In this document: piece by piece, positions 1-10,575 of the stretch
Layout of the letters: the number at the start of each line of letters is the position of its first letter
Numbering within the stretch: the stretch's first letter is position 1
NCBI GenBank assembly: GCA_015501595.1
Contig: JADNRX010000200.1
Coordinates: 1-64,000 of the forward strand
Direction: 5' to 3'
DNA length: 64,000 nucleotides
Source of the DNA: Hymenopellis radicata
Taxonomy: Eukaryota > Basidiomycota > Agaricomycetes > Agaricales > Physalacriaceae
Notes under the pieces: model-generated
The model's input: only the letters and a program-made list of their open reading frames with translations
Told to the model about the DNA's origin: nothing
Databases searched by the model: none
Made by a program: the position numbers and the translations under genes

Positions 1-1990
1 AAACCCTCAGAACACGGAGATAAACGCATTACTCACCTGTGTTTTCCTCGCGATTCGTCATTCTTCAACGTCTCAAAGGTTGCTGTGGCTGTGCTGTCTG
101 CTCTTCGGGGGATCGTCTTCGCATGGTGATTCGGGCTTGTCCGCCTCAGGAATTGGTCTTCGTGGGGTCGTCTTCGCATGGTTCATCTTCGGGCTTGTCC
201 CCCGACGGTTTCCTCTGTCGTGTGGCTGTGCTTAGTCGTCTTCGTGTAGGGTGATCTTCAGCGAGTTTTTTGTGTTGGTGTAGCTGAGAGTGGGTCAGTT
301 TTAATCGTAGGGATTCGGGGCGTGGAAGACATACAGAAGATCGGGAGGGCATACTAGTTGACACTATTCTGTCCAGACCATTGTTGGAGCAGGAAGATGA
401 CGAACCCAATCACAAAGCGAATGAAGTTGTCTTTGCGGAAGAAAGCCTCCTTGATACCAAGACCCTCGCGAGCAATACACTCTTGGAAGGCCAGTCCTTG
501 AACTTCCCATCTTGTCCATACGCTCGTTCACTGTCAGCGCGTGTTGAGAAACGTTGCTCGCGTTATGGACTTGTTCCTTACCTCCTACGACGCACGCACT
601 CGTTACGCCCAATCGTATACGGATGACAGCCAGCATGCTAGGTAGTCACTTTTTCGAAATCTAAAAGTTAATCGTAGATCAAGGAAGCTGTAGGCGAAGT
701 GAATGTCAATGAGTTAACGTATCGTCATTAAATCTTAATATAGAGTATTTATGTATACGTATCAAGGAAGACAGAGAATGAATGCACTGTCCAGTCCATC
801 CAGACGTGGCGCGTTACAATATTGTATGAATAAGTGCATCAACCTCTTGTCACTTGACGTCAAGTATAGATTTTTTCGCTCGTTCTTCCTCTCTGGAATC
901 CATGTCAGAAGTAGTCATCCAAGGGCAAAGGGAGCTTACTTTGTGACATATTGTGTAACGTAGAATATAACTTGATTCGTGGACAAAGGAAGGATATATG
1001 TTGGCGAATGGCTGCATCGAAACCAGGGATTAGGCGCAACGGGAACCAATGAGTATCGTTGTGAGATGTTTTCATCTAACCAGATGCTGGAATGGACGTG
1101 TAATGTTCCGCTGTTCATTGTGAGGCACTACTCAGGTTGTCAGTATACACTTCGTAATCGATGGTGTTAACACATACAGGAAAGTGAATCGGGGTGTGTG
1201 CAAGGCTGCTGGTGACAGAAAGTGTACCATGACTTTATATGGCTTGGTTGGTTGACGGTCTCCTGTGCTAGAAGTCTTTTTTTTTTGATTACGATCGTAG
1301 AGTCGATCACATACCAACGTTGTGGTACAGGGGCGGTGGTTCTTCTGGTCGTTGTACGGTTTCCAGATCCCTTCATCATGAGGGCAATTTTAAGCGAGGA
1401 ATTCCTCTGAAAGTCTGTTAGAATAGAAGGGTGCAAGAAGGACTACGAACGATATAATTTGCGATCGTATCCTCCATCCTCGAATATTACGCGAGAGACA
1501 TGGGCTTTGTCATGATCTGGATAAACCCTAACCCCTTGACATCCGAGCGCGGATGACACGGGATTGGGAGCAAAGTAGCGGCCAATGCCACAGCAGAACA
1601 AGTTGTGTTATCTGTGATGGAAGAGGACATTAGTTTCAAACTAATATGGATGAATTTGAATCAGCTTACAAGGAGGTAACGATTTCGGGAAAGACCGCGC
1701 TCCATTGATTGAACTTGGAGAGCATGACTTCAATCACAAACAGAATGTTCGGAATCTATTGCATTTTGATCTTCAGGGGGATAAATATGGTGAGGTTTGT
1801 GTACGGCTAAGCCCTTTCGTACCATTCGCCATGATAGTTTTTGGCCAAGCCGGAAAGGTCACTCGTCACATTTGCGTCACAATGATGACCCATCGTTCGA
1901 ATGACCATTCGGGTTCCGGACCGCAGTCGTCCGAATACGTCTGGGCCTCAATCAATTTATGATAAAGTGGCCTACATGAGCTAAAGAGCA
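1..1990. other. Intergenic region, no supported gene
   Basis: I see no coding region with recognisable motifs or a coherent exon structure; the open frames here are short and overlap on both strands. An imperfect duplication is visible at about 109-148 and 162-201 (shared GTCGTCTTCGCATGGT and TTCGGGCTTGTCC). A palindromic repeat copy lies at 1523-1569 and an ACCATTCGGGT repeat copy at about 1894-1921; both recur elsewhere in the window. Confidence 0.5.
1523..1569 (+). repeat. Short palindromic repeat, copy 1
   Basis: AACCCTAACCCCTTGACATC followed by CGAGCGCGGATGACACGGGA: the CATCCGnnCGGATG core and flanks are self-complementary. Copies at 21889-21925 and 32661-32713; a related inverted TTAGGGTTCC form is at 16699-16749. 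Confidence 0.7.
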
Positions 1991-1995
1991 CTAAG

Positions 1996-3785
1996 TTAAT
2001 TGGTTTGTAAAATGTATATAGCATAAAATAGTGTGCCTCCTTGTAAGACATTCATATTATTTCTTTGCTCATTCCATTCTCCATCATTTCGAGCATTTCC
2101 GCTCATTATGCCATCATAAGCCCAGATATAATTATTATTATCAATGAATCTAGCTATAAAATGTCCGATTCCACCATCAATAAAATAAATCATTCCTTTT
2201 AAAATATATTTCAAGTCATTTGAGGTCAGCAATTCTCTTGTAATCTTTATATTTTTATTTAAACTTGTATCAATAAAAAAAAGCGATACATCTCTATTAA
2301 ATTGACAAGTATATACACGTATAGATTCACATAGTCTACATCTATTACCTAATGGTGTAGGAATATCATTTAATATCCATTCAGCTAAGTTGTCTATTCC
2401 TGGTGGAAGCAATATCCAACCAGCTTCTTGATCTACAATTCTATAATTCCCACAGAAGGTACAGCCTTGTCTCATGGTATACGGATTTAAAGTATATAAA
2501 ATCATAGAAACTAATTTATCTACGGATGCTGGTCGTTCAACTTCCCATCTTTCAGCAATGCTAGGAATTAGCCTAGCATAGATGGCTCTTAGTTGTTCAC
2601 GTGCAATATCTAAATCATGTATGGTTGTATTAGCATTAATTATATCAGTGATTACTGTTAATTTATTAGGTGATATTTTTTGCCATACTGGTTTAAAGTA
2701 TGCTATATTTTCTAAGGTCATATTGCTTATAATAAATATAACTACATCAAAAGCACAGCTGTTTCTAGACCATTTTGGTCCTATTATAGATACTTCATTA
2801 TTTTCATCCTGTTGATGCCCTTTTTTAGATTGTCTGATTTTGGCTTGACTTTTTACTTTCTGAATAGGGTCTTTAATTATAAGTTTTGAATGTTGTTTTT
2901 GCTTTTTTGACTTGCTTTGTTCATCTTTATTGTTATGATCAATGTCGTTATTTTTTCTTTTAGATTCACGTTTAGGTAATATTCTCCATGAGGCAACATC
3001 TGTTACTATTGGAATTCTATAGCCTCCTTTCCACTTTATAGAGGAGTGTAAATAATCAGGTGCTAAAATTTCACCTATTAATGAACGATAGCTTTTAATT
3101 ATTGTATAACGTGTTTCCAAGTTAATGGGTCCTGGAATTGTACCATCATATATCTGTTTAGTGATTAAATTCATGATTTCAAGCTCTTGAAATTCATGTA
3201 ACATATCTAGGCTTAAGCCACCTGTAATTTTAGAGCTATCAAAATCATCTAATATAACAGTTCCTTTCGCAGTTTTACCTCGAGATAAAGCTGTATAAAT
3301 TCCTAAATGATCAAACATTTTTAAAAGATGAGCAGTATTGTATTTTCTGGTTTTTCCTTGTGATGTGTAATCTGAGATGGCAAAGTTTAAATCAATTAAG
3401 GCCTGAAATCTACGTATTTTTATAACTCCATCATTTGGCAAATGTACATTTATAACTTCTGCCGGCTCTATAGGTACAGGAACAACTCCGATAGGTAAGC
3501 CTGGAATATTTGGTATTTTTTTAGTATTTTCTAATTTAACAAAAACAGTCTTTAACATTCGTTGGTTATTGTGTCCTCTTTGTTCATGCCAAGAGTAAAC
3601 TCTTCCTTCTTGACCTTTAGTTATATTTAATTCTGTTGCTGTATTACTTCGAATAATGACTGGCATGCCAATACATAAACTTAATTTACCTGGAACACGA
3701 TCTGTAGCATTTGCAGGTAAGCTCCATATAATCTTTTGAAGAATTGGGCTAAGTTCATTTGTTTTACGTGCAGTATTCTTCTTTT
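1996..3785 (-). pseudogene. Helitron protein, late helicase motifs plus C-terminal USP-like cysteine protease domain
   Basis: The frame is open upstream of the ATG at 3666 through NTARKTNELSPILQKII and VPGKLSLCIG, so this is a continuation rather than a separate gene. Helicase motifs seen: GMPVIIRSNTATELNITKGQEG, FAISDYTSQGKT and YTALSRGKT (motifs V-VI of Pif1-like enzymes). After a basic Lys/Gln-rich linker a second domain starts with PKWSRNSCAFDVVIFII (Cys box), has two CxxC pairs (CTFCGNY, CRLCES) and ends GIGHFIARFIDNNNYIWAYDGI (His box). This Cys...His order with a YDG motif resembles ubiquitin-specific proteases (C19-like). Protease function is inference. Confidence 0.75.
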
Positions 3786-5147
3786 TTAGTTCTTTATTAT
3801 CGTCTTCTTGATATGAAATATAATCATCTGAATAAAAATCTTGAAGTTCTTGTTTAGTTTCTTGTGCAAATCTAATACTCGAGATTTTCCACTTCCACCC
3901 ATTCCTCCAATATACATTAATAACTGTGATGAAAATGGATTCATATCATGTCGTACAATAATATTAAATGCTCTTGTTTGATCTTCATTCAATTCAAATT
4001 CTACAAGTATTTGAAGTTGATGCTGTTTAATTTTTTGAGTTTCATCGTGTTGTTCTTCAATATGTGATTTATAGGTTATATCTACAAGTAGGTTTGTTTC
4101 AACATAATTTCCAAAAGCATTTTGACTCAAATTGTTTTCATTTGGTAATAACTGATTTTTCTGCTGTTGTAATATTGTATGTTTAGTGTCTTTTACAACT
4201 TGTTGCCAAGATAACCCTGTAGCACTCATATAGGCGATTTTTTGAGGATTAAAGTCAATATTATTAAGTATTTGATTGTGAATAGGTTCCGTCCATTGTG
4301 AGAGTTCTGCAATCATTTGAATATATTGAGCTTCTTTCTTTCGTCTAATATGCTTGATGCCTACTCCAAGACTTTTTAAATCAGCCTCAATAAAGTCATC
4401 TACATTGATATGCTCATCTCCTTTTTGTTGTAAGGCCTCAATATAATCAATATGTTGTGAATACTCTTCCATTTCTTGCCATTCAGCGTCTACCACATTA
4501 TTCTTTCGCAGTTGTTCTCTAAAATCATCTCGTGCATCCATGCATTCGTAACGCAAGTTAAAATTATTCATAATTTGCCTTTGTCTTTTGGTGAATTCAT
4601 GCTGCTTAAAGACATCAGTCCATAATTCCTTCTCCAGCTTGAGATCTAATCCACATCTCCAGTTTTTAAATAGAACAAGCATAGTACAAGCATAATATTC
4701 AGCATCTCCTTTATCATGACGAGGAAGTAAGCCTCCAAGAAAATTGGGGATTAAAGCTTTATCTTCTGCAACACAATGCATCTCATGAGTATCTACCAGC
4801 TCATGATTTGAATGCAATCTATAGTTTTCAGCTTGATTATATTCCTTTTGTAAACTGTCATCTTTCATTTCTATATCCTCATTATCTACGCTAGAATTAG
4901 ACATACTTTGTTGTGTATAAAATGAACTTTGAGTCTTATACTCATTCTTTACTGATTCATTATTTAGTTTTGGTTCCTCATTCAATGGTTGATTATCATC
5001 ATCACTTTCGTCACCAATATTAGAGTCTGTTTCACTTAAGATCATATCATCATCTGAGTTGGCTTCCTCTTCTGCATTGTTATCACTTTTTGTTTTCTTT
5101 CCAATTTTGTATATGGAGCATCTTCGCACCCAGTCATATAAAGTCAT
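3786..5147 (-). pseudogene. Helitron protein, linker and start of Pif1-like helicase (Walker A)
   Basis: The block opens with MTLYDWVRR (in frame with upstream sequence), then an acidic low-complexity stretch, then GGLLPRHDKGDAEYYACTMLVLFKNWR and FELNEDQTRAFNIIVRH, typical of the region before the helicase. It contains the P-loop MYIGGMGGSGKSRVLD. In full-length Helitron helicases about 250 residues with Walker B and motifs III-IV follow. Here the P-loop is joined directly to a late segment (RFAQETKQELQDFYSDD, read in another frame at ~3785-3890), so an out-of-frame internal deletion has removed the catalytic middle. Confidence 0.8.
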
Positions 5148-5297
5148 ATGCTCTAACTCTAGGAGACGTCAAATATAATCATCTACTAAAGACCTTGAGA
5201 CAATGCGACCTTTATATTTTTTAAGCATAACACGTACGGTATGTTCATTATTATTTTCATCTTTAAAATCCATGCGTGCTTGCGTGACAAAAGATCG

Positions 5298-6155
5298 CTA
5301 ATAGAAATTTCGAAATCGTGCATTTGTATAGTGGTCAGGAAATCCTAATAAATAAGACATTATAAATGGACTGCCTATTTCCATTTTTGCACTTAAGTTA
5401 TTAACTATTTTTGTTAGAATTTTGCGTCCCTTTTCGATACGGGGAGCAGTACTATTAATAATTTCAGTATTATTAGTGAATATTGATTTTATAACCTCAA
5501 AAATAACATAAGTCTTTAGAATAGGTTTAACAACATATTCAGATACATAGATTAATGCTGCTTTTATAGCTGTGCCTGTCTTTAAACATGTAACATCTGT
5601 GTTACAATTCATGAGATATGTTAATACAGGTGATATTTTGTTTAACCATTCTTCTAAATATTTTAGATTAATATATCCATCTTCAGTGATTTCTGTAAAC
5701 TCAAATAGTTCTTTCGGAAACCGTGCTTTACATTTATGATATTTATTATCTAAACAACCTTTACCTTCTCCTGCCTTTTTTTTCTTACCCATTTTGTCAT
5801 ATGAAGTCCAACATTTATGCGCATTTGTTTTTGCTAAAATGAAATTTATTATTTCATAAAATTCTTCCAACCATTTATTGACTCTGGTACAGTATTCACA
5901 CATATTATCTTCTAAAGTAGAATCAAAATGATTATCACATTCTTCTGGAGGTGCAACAGGCATACGTATTAATGGGTGGACAAACTCTGGTTGTTCTTTT
6001 AACTTGGTGGCTTTTTCTTTATTTTCATCTAACGAGCCACTCATACAATGTCCTTGGTGAACAGACTCTAAATAATCAATGAGCCGTTTTCTAAATTCAG
6101 AGTCTTCATTAATTAGTCTATTTTTTATTTCTTTTGGTGATAATGCACCTAAATT
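5298..6155 (-). pseudogene. Helitron protein, region after the HUH motif
   Basis: In the same frame as the upstream block, reading NLGALSPKEIKNRL directly after the TGA, then a stretch with CEYCTRVNKW, KCKARFPKELFE, and the conserved-looking YLMNCNTDVTCLKTGTA and YVSEYVVKP, which resemble the Rep-to-helicase linker of fungal Helitrons. It ends FRNFY then TAG (5298-5300), where Trp is expected before RSFVTQARMDF. The reading continues in frame to a further TGA near 5160 before LELEHMTLYDWVRR, where the next open block begins. Both stops can be explained by G:C to A:T transitions. Confidence 0.75.
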
Positions 6156-9026
6156 TCAAATTATAGTGTGCATATGAATAGTTTTACGCCTTTGTTCTTC
6201 ATTTATACCATAATACCAAGATATATTACCAAATACTCCACTGTTCGGTGGTCCACCTACTCCTAGAATATGTGTTATGAATGTCTCAATCATAAAGTTA
6301 AAAAAACGTGCTGCAGCAGCTGGATTTTCAATTATTTTGGTTTGTCTATTTTGTCCTTTAAGATTAATGTTAATATCAAACTTTTCATCTTCCGTTGCCC
6401 AATAGAGACAAATAGGATACGTGAAGTCAGAAGGAGTTAATGTAACATACCAGCTGGGTGCACCTTCAGACAACATTAAAGAATACAGTTCATTTCGATA
6501 AAATTTCTTTGATGATAAAGACCCATCTACTTTTCCTGCTACTAAATCTATATCTCGCAATAGCTGATAACATTCTTTTTCATCCTCTGACTTGGGATTA
6601 AAAAAACCATTTTTTTTCAAGCCTTCAGAAATATGAGTCATGACATCTATTTTGATATTTAATATGCGATTACTTATATCATCAAATTTTGGTCTATCTG
6701 TCACTAAATACCCTTGATTTGAGGATTGTTTTAATTGGCGATGGCTGAAAACTGCAAAATGAAAATTGTTATCTCTCTGAAAACATTTGTCATGATACAT
6801 TAGTAACCATTTAATATGCTTGTCAAAAGATAAGTGACAGCTTCCAGGCAGTCCTACTCCATATGGAAATAACCAAGGAAACATCATTCCATAAATTCTA
6901 GGATTCCGAATAGCAGTAGGTTCCTTTGTGTGTCCTACAGCCAACACGCCATTATTATCATTAAACCATTTATATGCTGCCATTTTCTTTTGCTCAAATG
7001 ATAATTCATCGTAGTTTTGTCCAATTAATGCATGCATAACAAAAGGACATGTCTCATTTTCATCAATATTAATATCATTATCAGGATTTTCATGTTGACT
7101 TGGATTGATTGTCGTTGAACTACTAGATTCTATTTCTGAGAAAATGATTTCAACAGGCGGACTTGTTTCAGAATAAGTTTGTAGATTTTCTGGTGAGAAA
7201 GTGACACCCTGAAAATCAGAATGATTTAGAATCAGCCATGTTAAAGCTTGCATCACTTCAAAGTGTCGAACTAGCAAAGGTAGCTTAGCAAATTCTTTAA
7301 GTGTTGGACGATAAGGCCCAATATAAAAAATTACTAATAGTTCACCTAAATCTTCAAGTGATGGTGGTAAAATATTAAACATCTTTGCAGTAGGATTTTC
7401 CCATGATATGCAATGTGCTATCATTTTTCTATATCCAGCATTTACTTTAATGAAATTTGTATTATGTCGTACTCGAGAAACAAGTATTTGTTCAATAAAA
7501 TTTAGTCTGGATAATACATCAGGAACTTCTCCTATCCATAGATTATTAGCAAGAGCAAGAGAGGGGATTTCTCCTAATCGTAACTTGCTTCGACAAAGAT
7601 TACACACAGTGTCACAGTTTTGAGCTAAAACGGGTCCGTCTATTTCCTGAACTTTTTCATTTAGACTTGAGCGGGATTGACGAGTATTTCCGTTACTATG
7701 TAAAACTGTTAAGAGATTTTTAATAGCCTTTAAAGAGCTCATATTCTTAGTTAGAGTTAATTGACCGCATACAGCACAGCCCTTCTCCTCAATTTCTGAT
7801 ATAGTCATCAGATTACATGCATTACGAATAGTAGATCTTGACTGGCGGGCTGTTATGCTTTCTGGTGGATAAGTAGTGGAGCTTTCCTGACTACAGGTAT
7901 ATTTATAATTTAATAATTGACCTTGTTTATTATGTGTGGATTGTCTTTGGGTTGCAATATACTCTTTTTTCTTTTCTCTTTCTTTTTTACATTGAATGCT
8001 TTTTCCTATTTTATTTCTTTCATTAAAGTCTGTTACAGTGTACTGAACAACTGCCTGATATAGATTACATGATGTTGTACAAATATGCAATAACATATAA
8101 TCAATTTTCTTTTTATTAGTTGTAGCATCACGAGGAAGTTTAATACTATGAAGACTTGCTATTATTATAAGCCACTCCTTAGTTAGAGCGGGTAAAAGTA
8201 TAGGAAATGATATCTTAAGACATTTAAATGTTGAATTTTGTTGATATTTAATGTGATTATGTTCAGAGTTTATGTAGTCAATAAATTCTATTGATTTATT
8301 TGAAGGTATATCATTTATTTGCAATAATTCATTAGAAATGAACAGTCGTTTTTTTGCACCTCCGGTTATAGATGCTTGCTTTAGTTGTATAGTTGATAAA
8401 TTCTGCTTTTCACAATCAAGCATTAATTCTAAGTCAGCTAATGTGATGTCATGGACGCCATTTAAAAGTTGCTTTTTATAATTGTATGAAGGGGTTCCGT
8501 TTTGGAACTGCTCATTTGGAGTGTAGGATGAGGGTTTATTTGAGAACTGCGCATTTGGAGCATAAGATGTGGTTCCGTTCGGGAACTGCTCGTTCGGAGC
8601 ATAAGCCATGGTTCCGTTCGGGAACTGCTCGTTTGGAGCATAAGACGTGGTTCCGTTCGGGAACTGCTCGTTCGGAGCATAAGACGTGGTTCCGTTCGGG
8701 AACTGCTCATTCGGAGCATGACAGGTTGGCATCCAAATGTCACTTAAATCTTCATCTTGAAAGACTTGAGGTGACATAGCCATAGTCAGGAACGTCTTTA
8801 TAGACGAATCACGGACGGGTGGCTCTGGGTGGATTGAATGATTCGGGTATGTGGACCACGGTCGGCCCGTGCCAGATCCGAGGGTCTCGCAAAGTTCCGT
8901 GGTTGATGTGAGATCAGACGTTTTGGATGGAGGCAAGCATTCTGACATGATGATGGTCGAAAGGAGAGCGTGTAAATAGGAGGTGAAGGATGTTGATACT
9001 TGTTGAGGACCTTCAGGTTTGACCAT
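6156..9026 (-). pseudogene. Helitron protein, N-terminal part: DUF6570-like region and HUH Rep
   Basis: 956 codons open. The first ~95 residues are low-complexity and less AT-rich, then comes a tandem run of APNEQFPNGTTSY units. In the middle is a cysteine-rich region with CAVCGQLT and CDTVCNLC pairs, followed by ALANNLWIGEVP and IEQILVSRVRHN, which I recognise as the DUF6570 signature of fungal Helitrons. The last ~300 residues match the Helitron N-terminal domain (MMFPWLFPYG, WYVTLTPSDF, PAAAARFFNFM, GVFGNISWYYG) and end in HMHTII, the histidine pair of the HUH nicking domain. A TGA at 6156-6158 follows directly; relatives normally have Trp here, so this looks like TGG to TGA. The frame continues without shift to 5298. 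The start at 9026 is the first ATG; MECLP-type internal starts are possible. Confidence 0.85.
8493..8719 (-). repeat. 39-bp tandem coding repeat inside the Helitron ORF
   Basis: About five to six head-to-tail units of 39 bp, each encoding APNEQFPNGTTSY or a variant. The central units are nearly identical and the outer ones (APNAQFSNKPSSY, TPNEQFQNGTPSY) diverged, as expected for recent expansion in the centre. The repeat has higher GC than the rest of the Helitron. Confidence 0.9.
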
Positions 9027-9059
9027 TCAGACATTGTGTTTCATCTGAGGCCGGATTTA

Positions 9060-9312
9060 CTGTACCGTTTCGACCGTAAGTTCGCGGCATGTGACGCGTT
9101 ATGCCGCGAACTTACAGGAAATAGGTTCGCATCCAGGCACACGGTCCGGAATTACTATATTTGGACGCTCCCGCCATAGGCGGGAGCGAAAATTTCCTTT
9201 TTGGGCCTTTGGCGCCCTCAAAAACAGGTCCGTGATGCGTTATGTTTTGGTCTAAGTTCGGTTCCCGTGCCCGCGTGACGCGTTATGCGAACATGCGGTC
9301 GAAACGGTACAG
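9060..9312. mobile_element. 253-bp MITE with TA target duplication, copy A
   Basis: Perfect terminal inverted repeats CTGTACCGTTTCGACC / GGTCGAAACGGTACAG, flanked by TA (9058-9059 and 9313-9314). The interior has repeated GTGACGCGTTATG-like words and a GC-rich palindrome CGCTCCCGCCATAGGCGGGAGCG. Length and ends are identical to copy B at 22474-22726. A TA duplication fits the Tc1/mariner superfamily. No transposase is encoded. Confidence 0.9.
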
Positions 9313-9505
9313 TATATATTGTATTCAAATTGTTTTTCTTTTTAGACATTATACACACATGGGCCGTGTACGATATAAAGATTATGAGCGATGAATCCCA
9401 TAGTCGACATGGCGAATGTATCATGTAAAACAAGTGCTTGTGTGACCGTCTCGGTGGCGAACCTTCCTGGAGAGGACATGTTTATTTGTCTGTATCTCGG
9501 CATGC

Positions 9506-9751
9506 TCACCAATTGACCTGTTGGATGGCCGCGTCCTTTGGTTCGGGTTCGCTTTCTTCCGCCCATCTGTCAACGTTGGACCGCAAGCCTTCCCCATTTG
9601 TTCCCTTGACGCATTCGATGTCTTGTTCCTTACACGCTGTAAGCCCCAGCACATACCGAGTCCGCCAAACGCCAGGCTCTATTTCGTGCCATTGCGTGAC
9701 CAGCCTTAGAACCAGGGGCCGTCCAGCAACGTAGATGACAGGTTCCTTCAA
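9506..9751 (-). CDS. Possible orphan exon or gene remnant
   Basis: An 81-codon frame beginning MKEPVIYVAGRPLVLRL and containing QWHEIEPGVWRTRYVLGL. The composition looks protein-like, unlike most short frames around it, but I recognise no family and find no convincing partner exons. It may be the remnant of a gene broken by the nearby MITE and Helitron. Confidence 0.25.
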   Translation of the reverse strand: MKEPVIYVAGRPLVLRLVTQWHEIEPGVWRTRYVLGLTACKEQDIECVKGTNGEGLRSNVDRWAEESEPEPKDAAIQQVNW

Positions 9752-10575
9752 ACGGTCTCAGCCTCACATACGTGCTTGACGCGGTAGTACACACCTCTCG
9801 TAATGATGTCCAATAAACCAGGGAGGCCTTTCACTCTCGCTCAGTAGTCTCTGATACTCGCCATAGTGTTACCAGGTTTGTTAGTCCTTTGGAGGGGTTT
9901 GAGACGATTGAGAGCGTTAGGAATGTTGGAGATGGCGTCTTTTGGTTTTCAAAGTGACCATTCAATCACATTGGCTCGAAAACAAGTTGGTATGAAACGA
10001 GATGACATGTTATTACGCGTGCCGAATGAGGGAAATAATTACAAGCAACCATCGACCATCCATTAAGAGCACGATTTGGTATATAGGTAGATATGGTGCT
10101 TGGTGATCATTTGGTGTTAATATATCTGCACGATGTGTTGAGTTTGGCATATGGGTGAATAGGCCATGTGTCTTACCTGTATGTTCGAGTGCTTCGTTTA
10201 TAAAAAGTGTTGTATGTTGATGAAGCGTACCGCGACGCTGCGTCTCCGAGATGAATACAAACTGTTTTGCTTATGAGACTCCAAAAAAAGAAGGTGACCG
10301 GAATGACCTACGTCCATATGGTGGTTGAGAGCAACGATGTCGGTATGAGGAGGTTGGTGCCTAACCACATCGTCCTACACTGAGGAGTAGTACTAGTGTG
10401 AAGTTTAGGAGGGGAAGGACAGGTTGTCATGATGGCAGGAATTAAAGTGAAAAAGCTGTGTCAGTCGATCACGCTCTCAATATGCATGGTGTGATCGACG
10501 ACCGTTCGGGTTCCGGACCGGAAGAGCAGACGCGACGTTCAAGTTTGAAAGGAGATAATATTCGGATGTGCTACG
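9752..10575. other. Intergenic, no gene seen
   Basis: Only short overlapping frames. One copy of the intergenic repeat (GACCGTTCGGGTTCCGGACC) lies at about 10498-10520, just downstream of the first F-box gene. Confidence 0.4.

Larger units (their letters stand above)
1996..9026 (-). mobile_element. Decayed autonomous Helitron (rolling-circle transposon)
   Basis: Four minus-strand coding blocks together make one Helitron protein: DUF6570-like and Helitron N-terminal (HUH Rep) regions, a Pif1-like helicase start with Walker A, and a late helicase part ending in a USP-like domain. The blocks are separated by in-frame stops near 6156, 5298 and 5160, and by an internal deletion near 3890. The body is strikingly AT-rich compared with the flanking genes. 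The limits given are those of the coding part; I could not identify the 5' TC end or the 3' hairpin/CTRR end. Rep and helicase in one polypeptide is diagnostic of Helitrons; loss of activity is inferred from the stops and the deletion. Confidence 0.88.

Noticed and set aside
1523..1540. Telomere-like AACCCTAACCCC as an interstitial telomere
   Set aside because: Only about one and a half TTAGGG units, always followed by the same CATCCG palindrome, so it belongs to a dispersed repeat rather than a telomere.
8486..8779. Plus-strand repeat-containing frame
   Set aside because: Antisense of the APNEQFPNGTTSY repeats in the Helitron ORF; a 39-bp repeat keeps all frames periodic and open.
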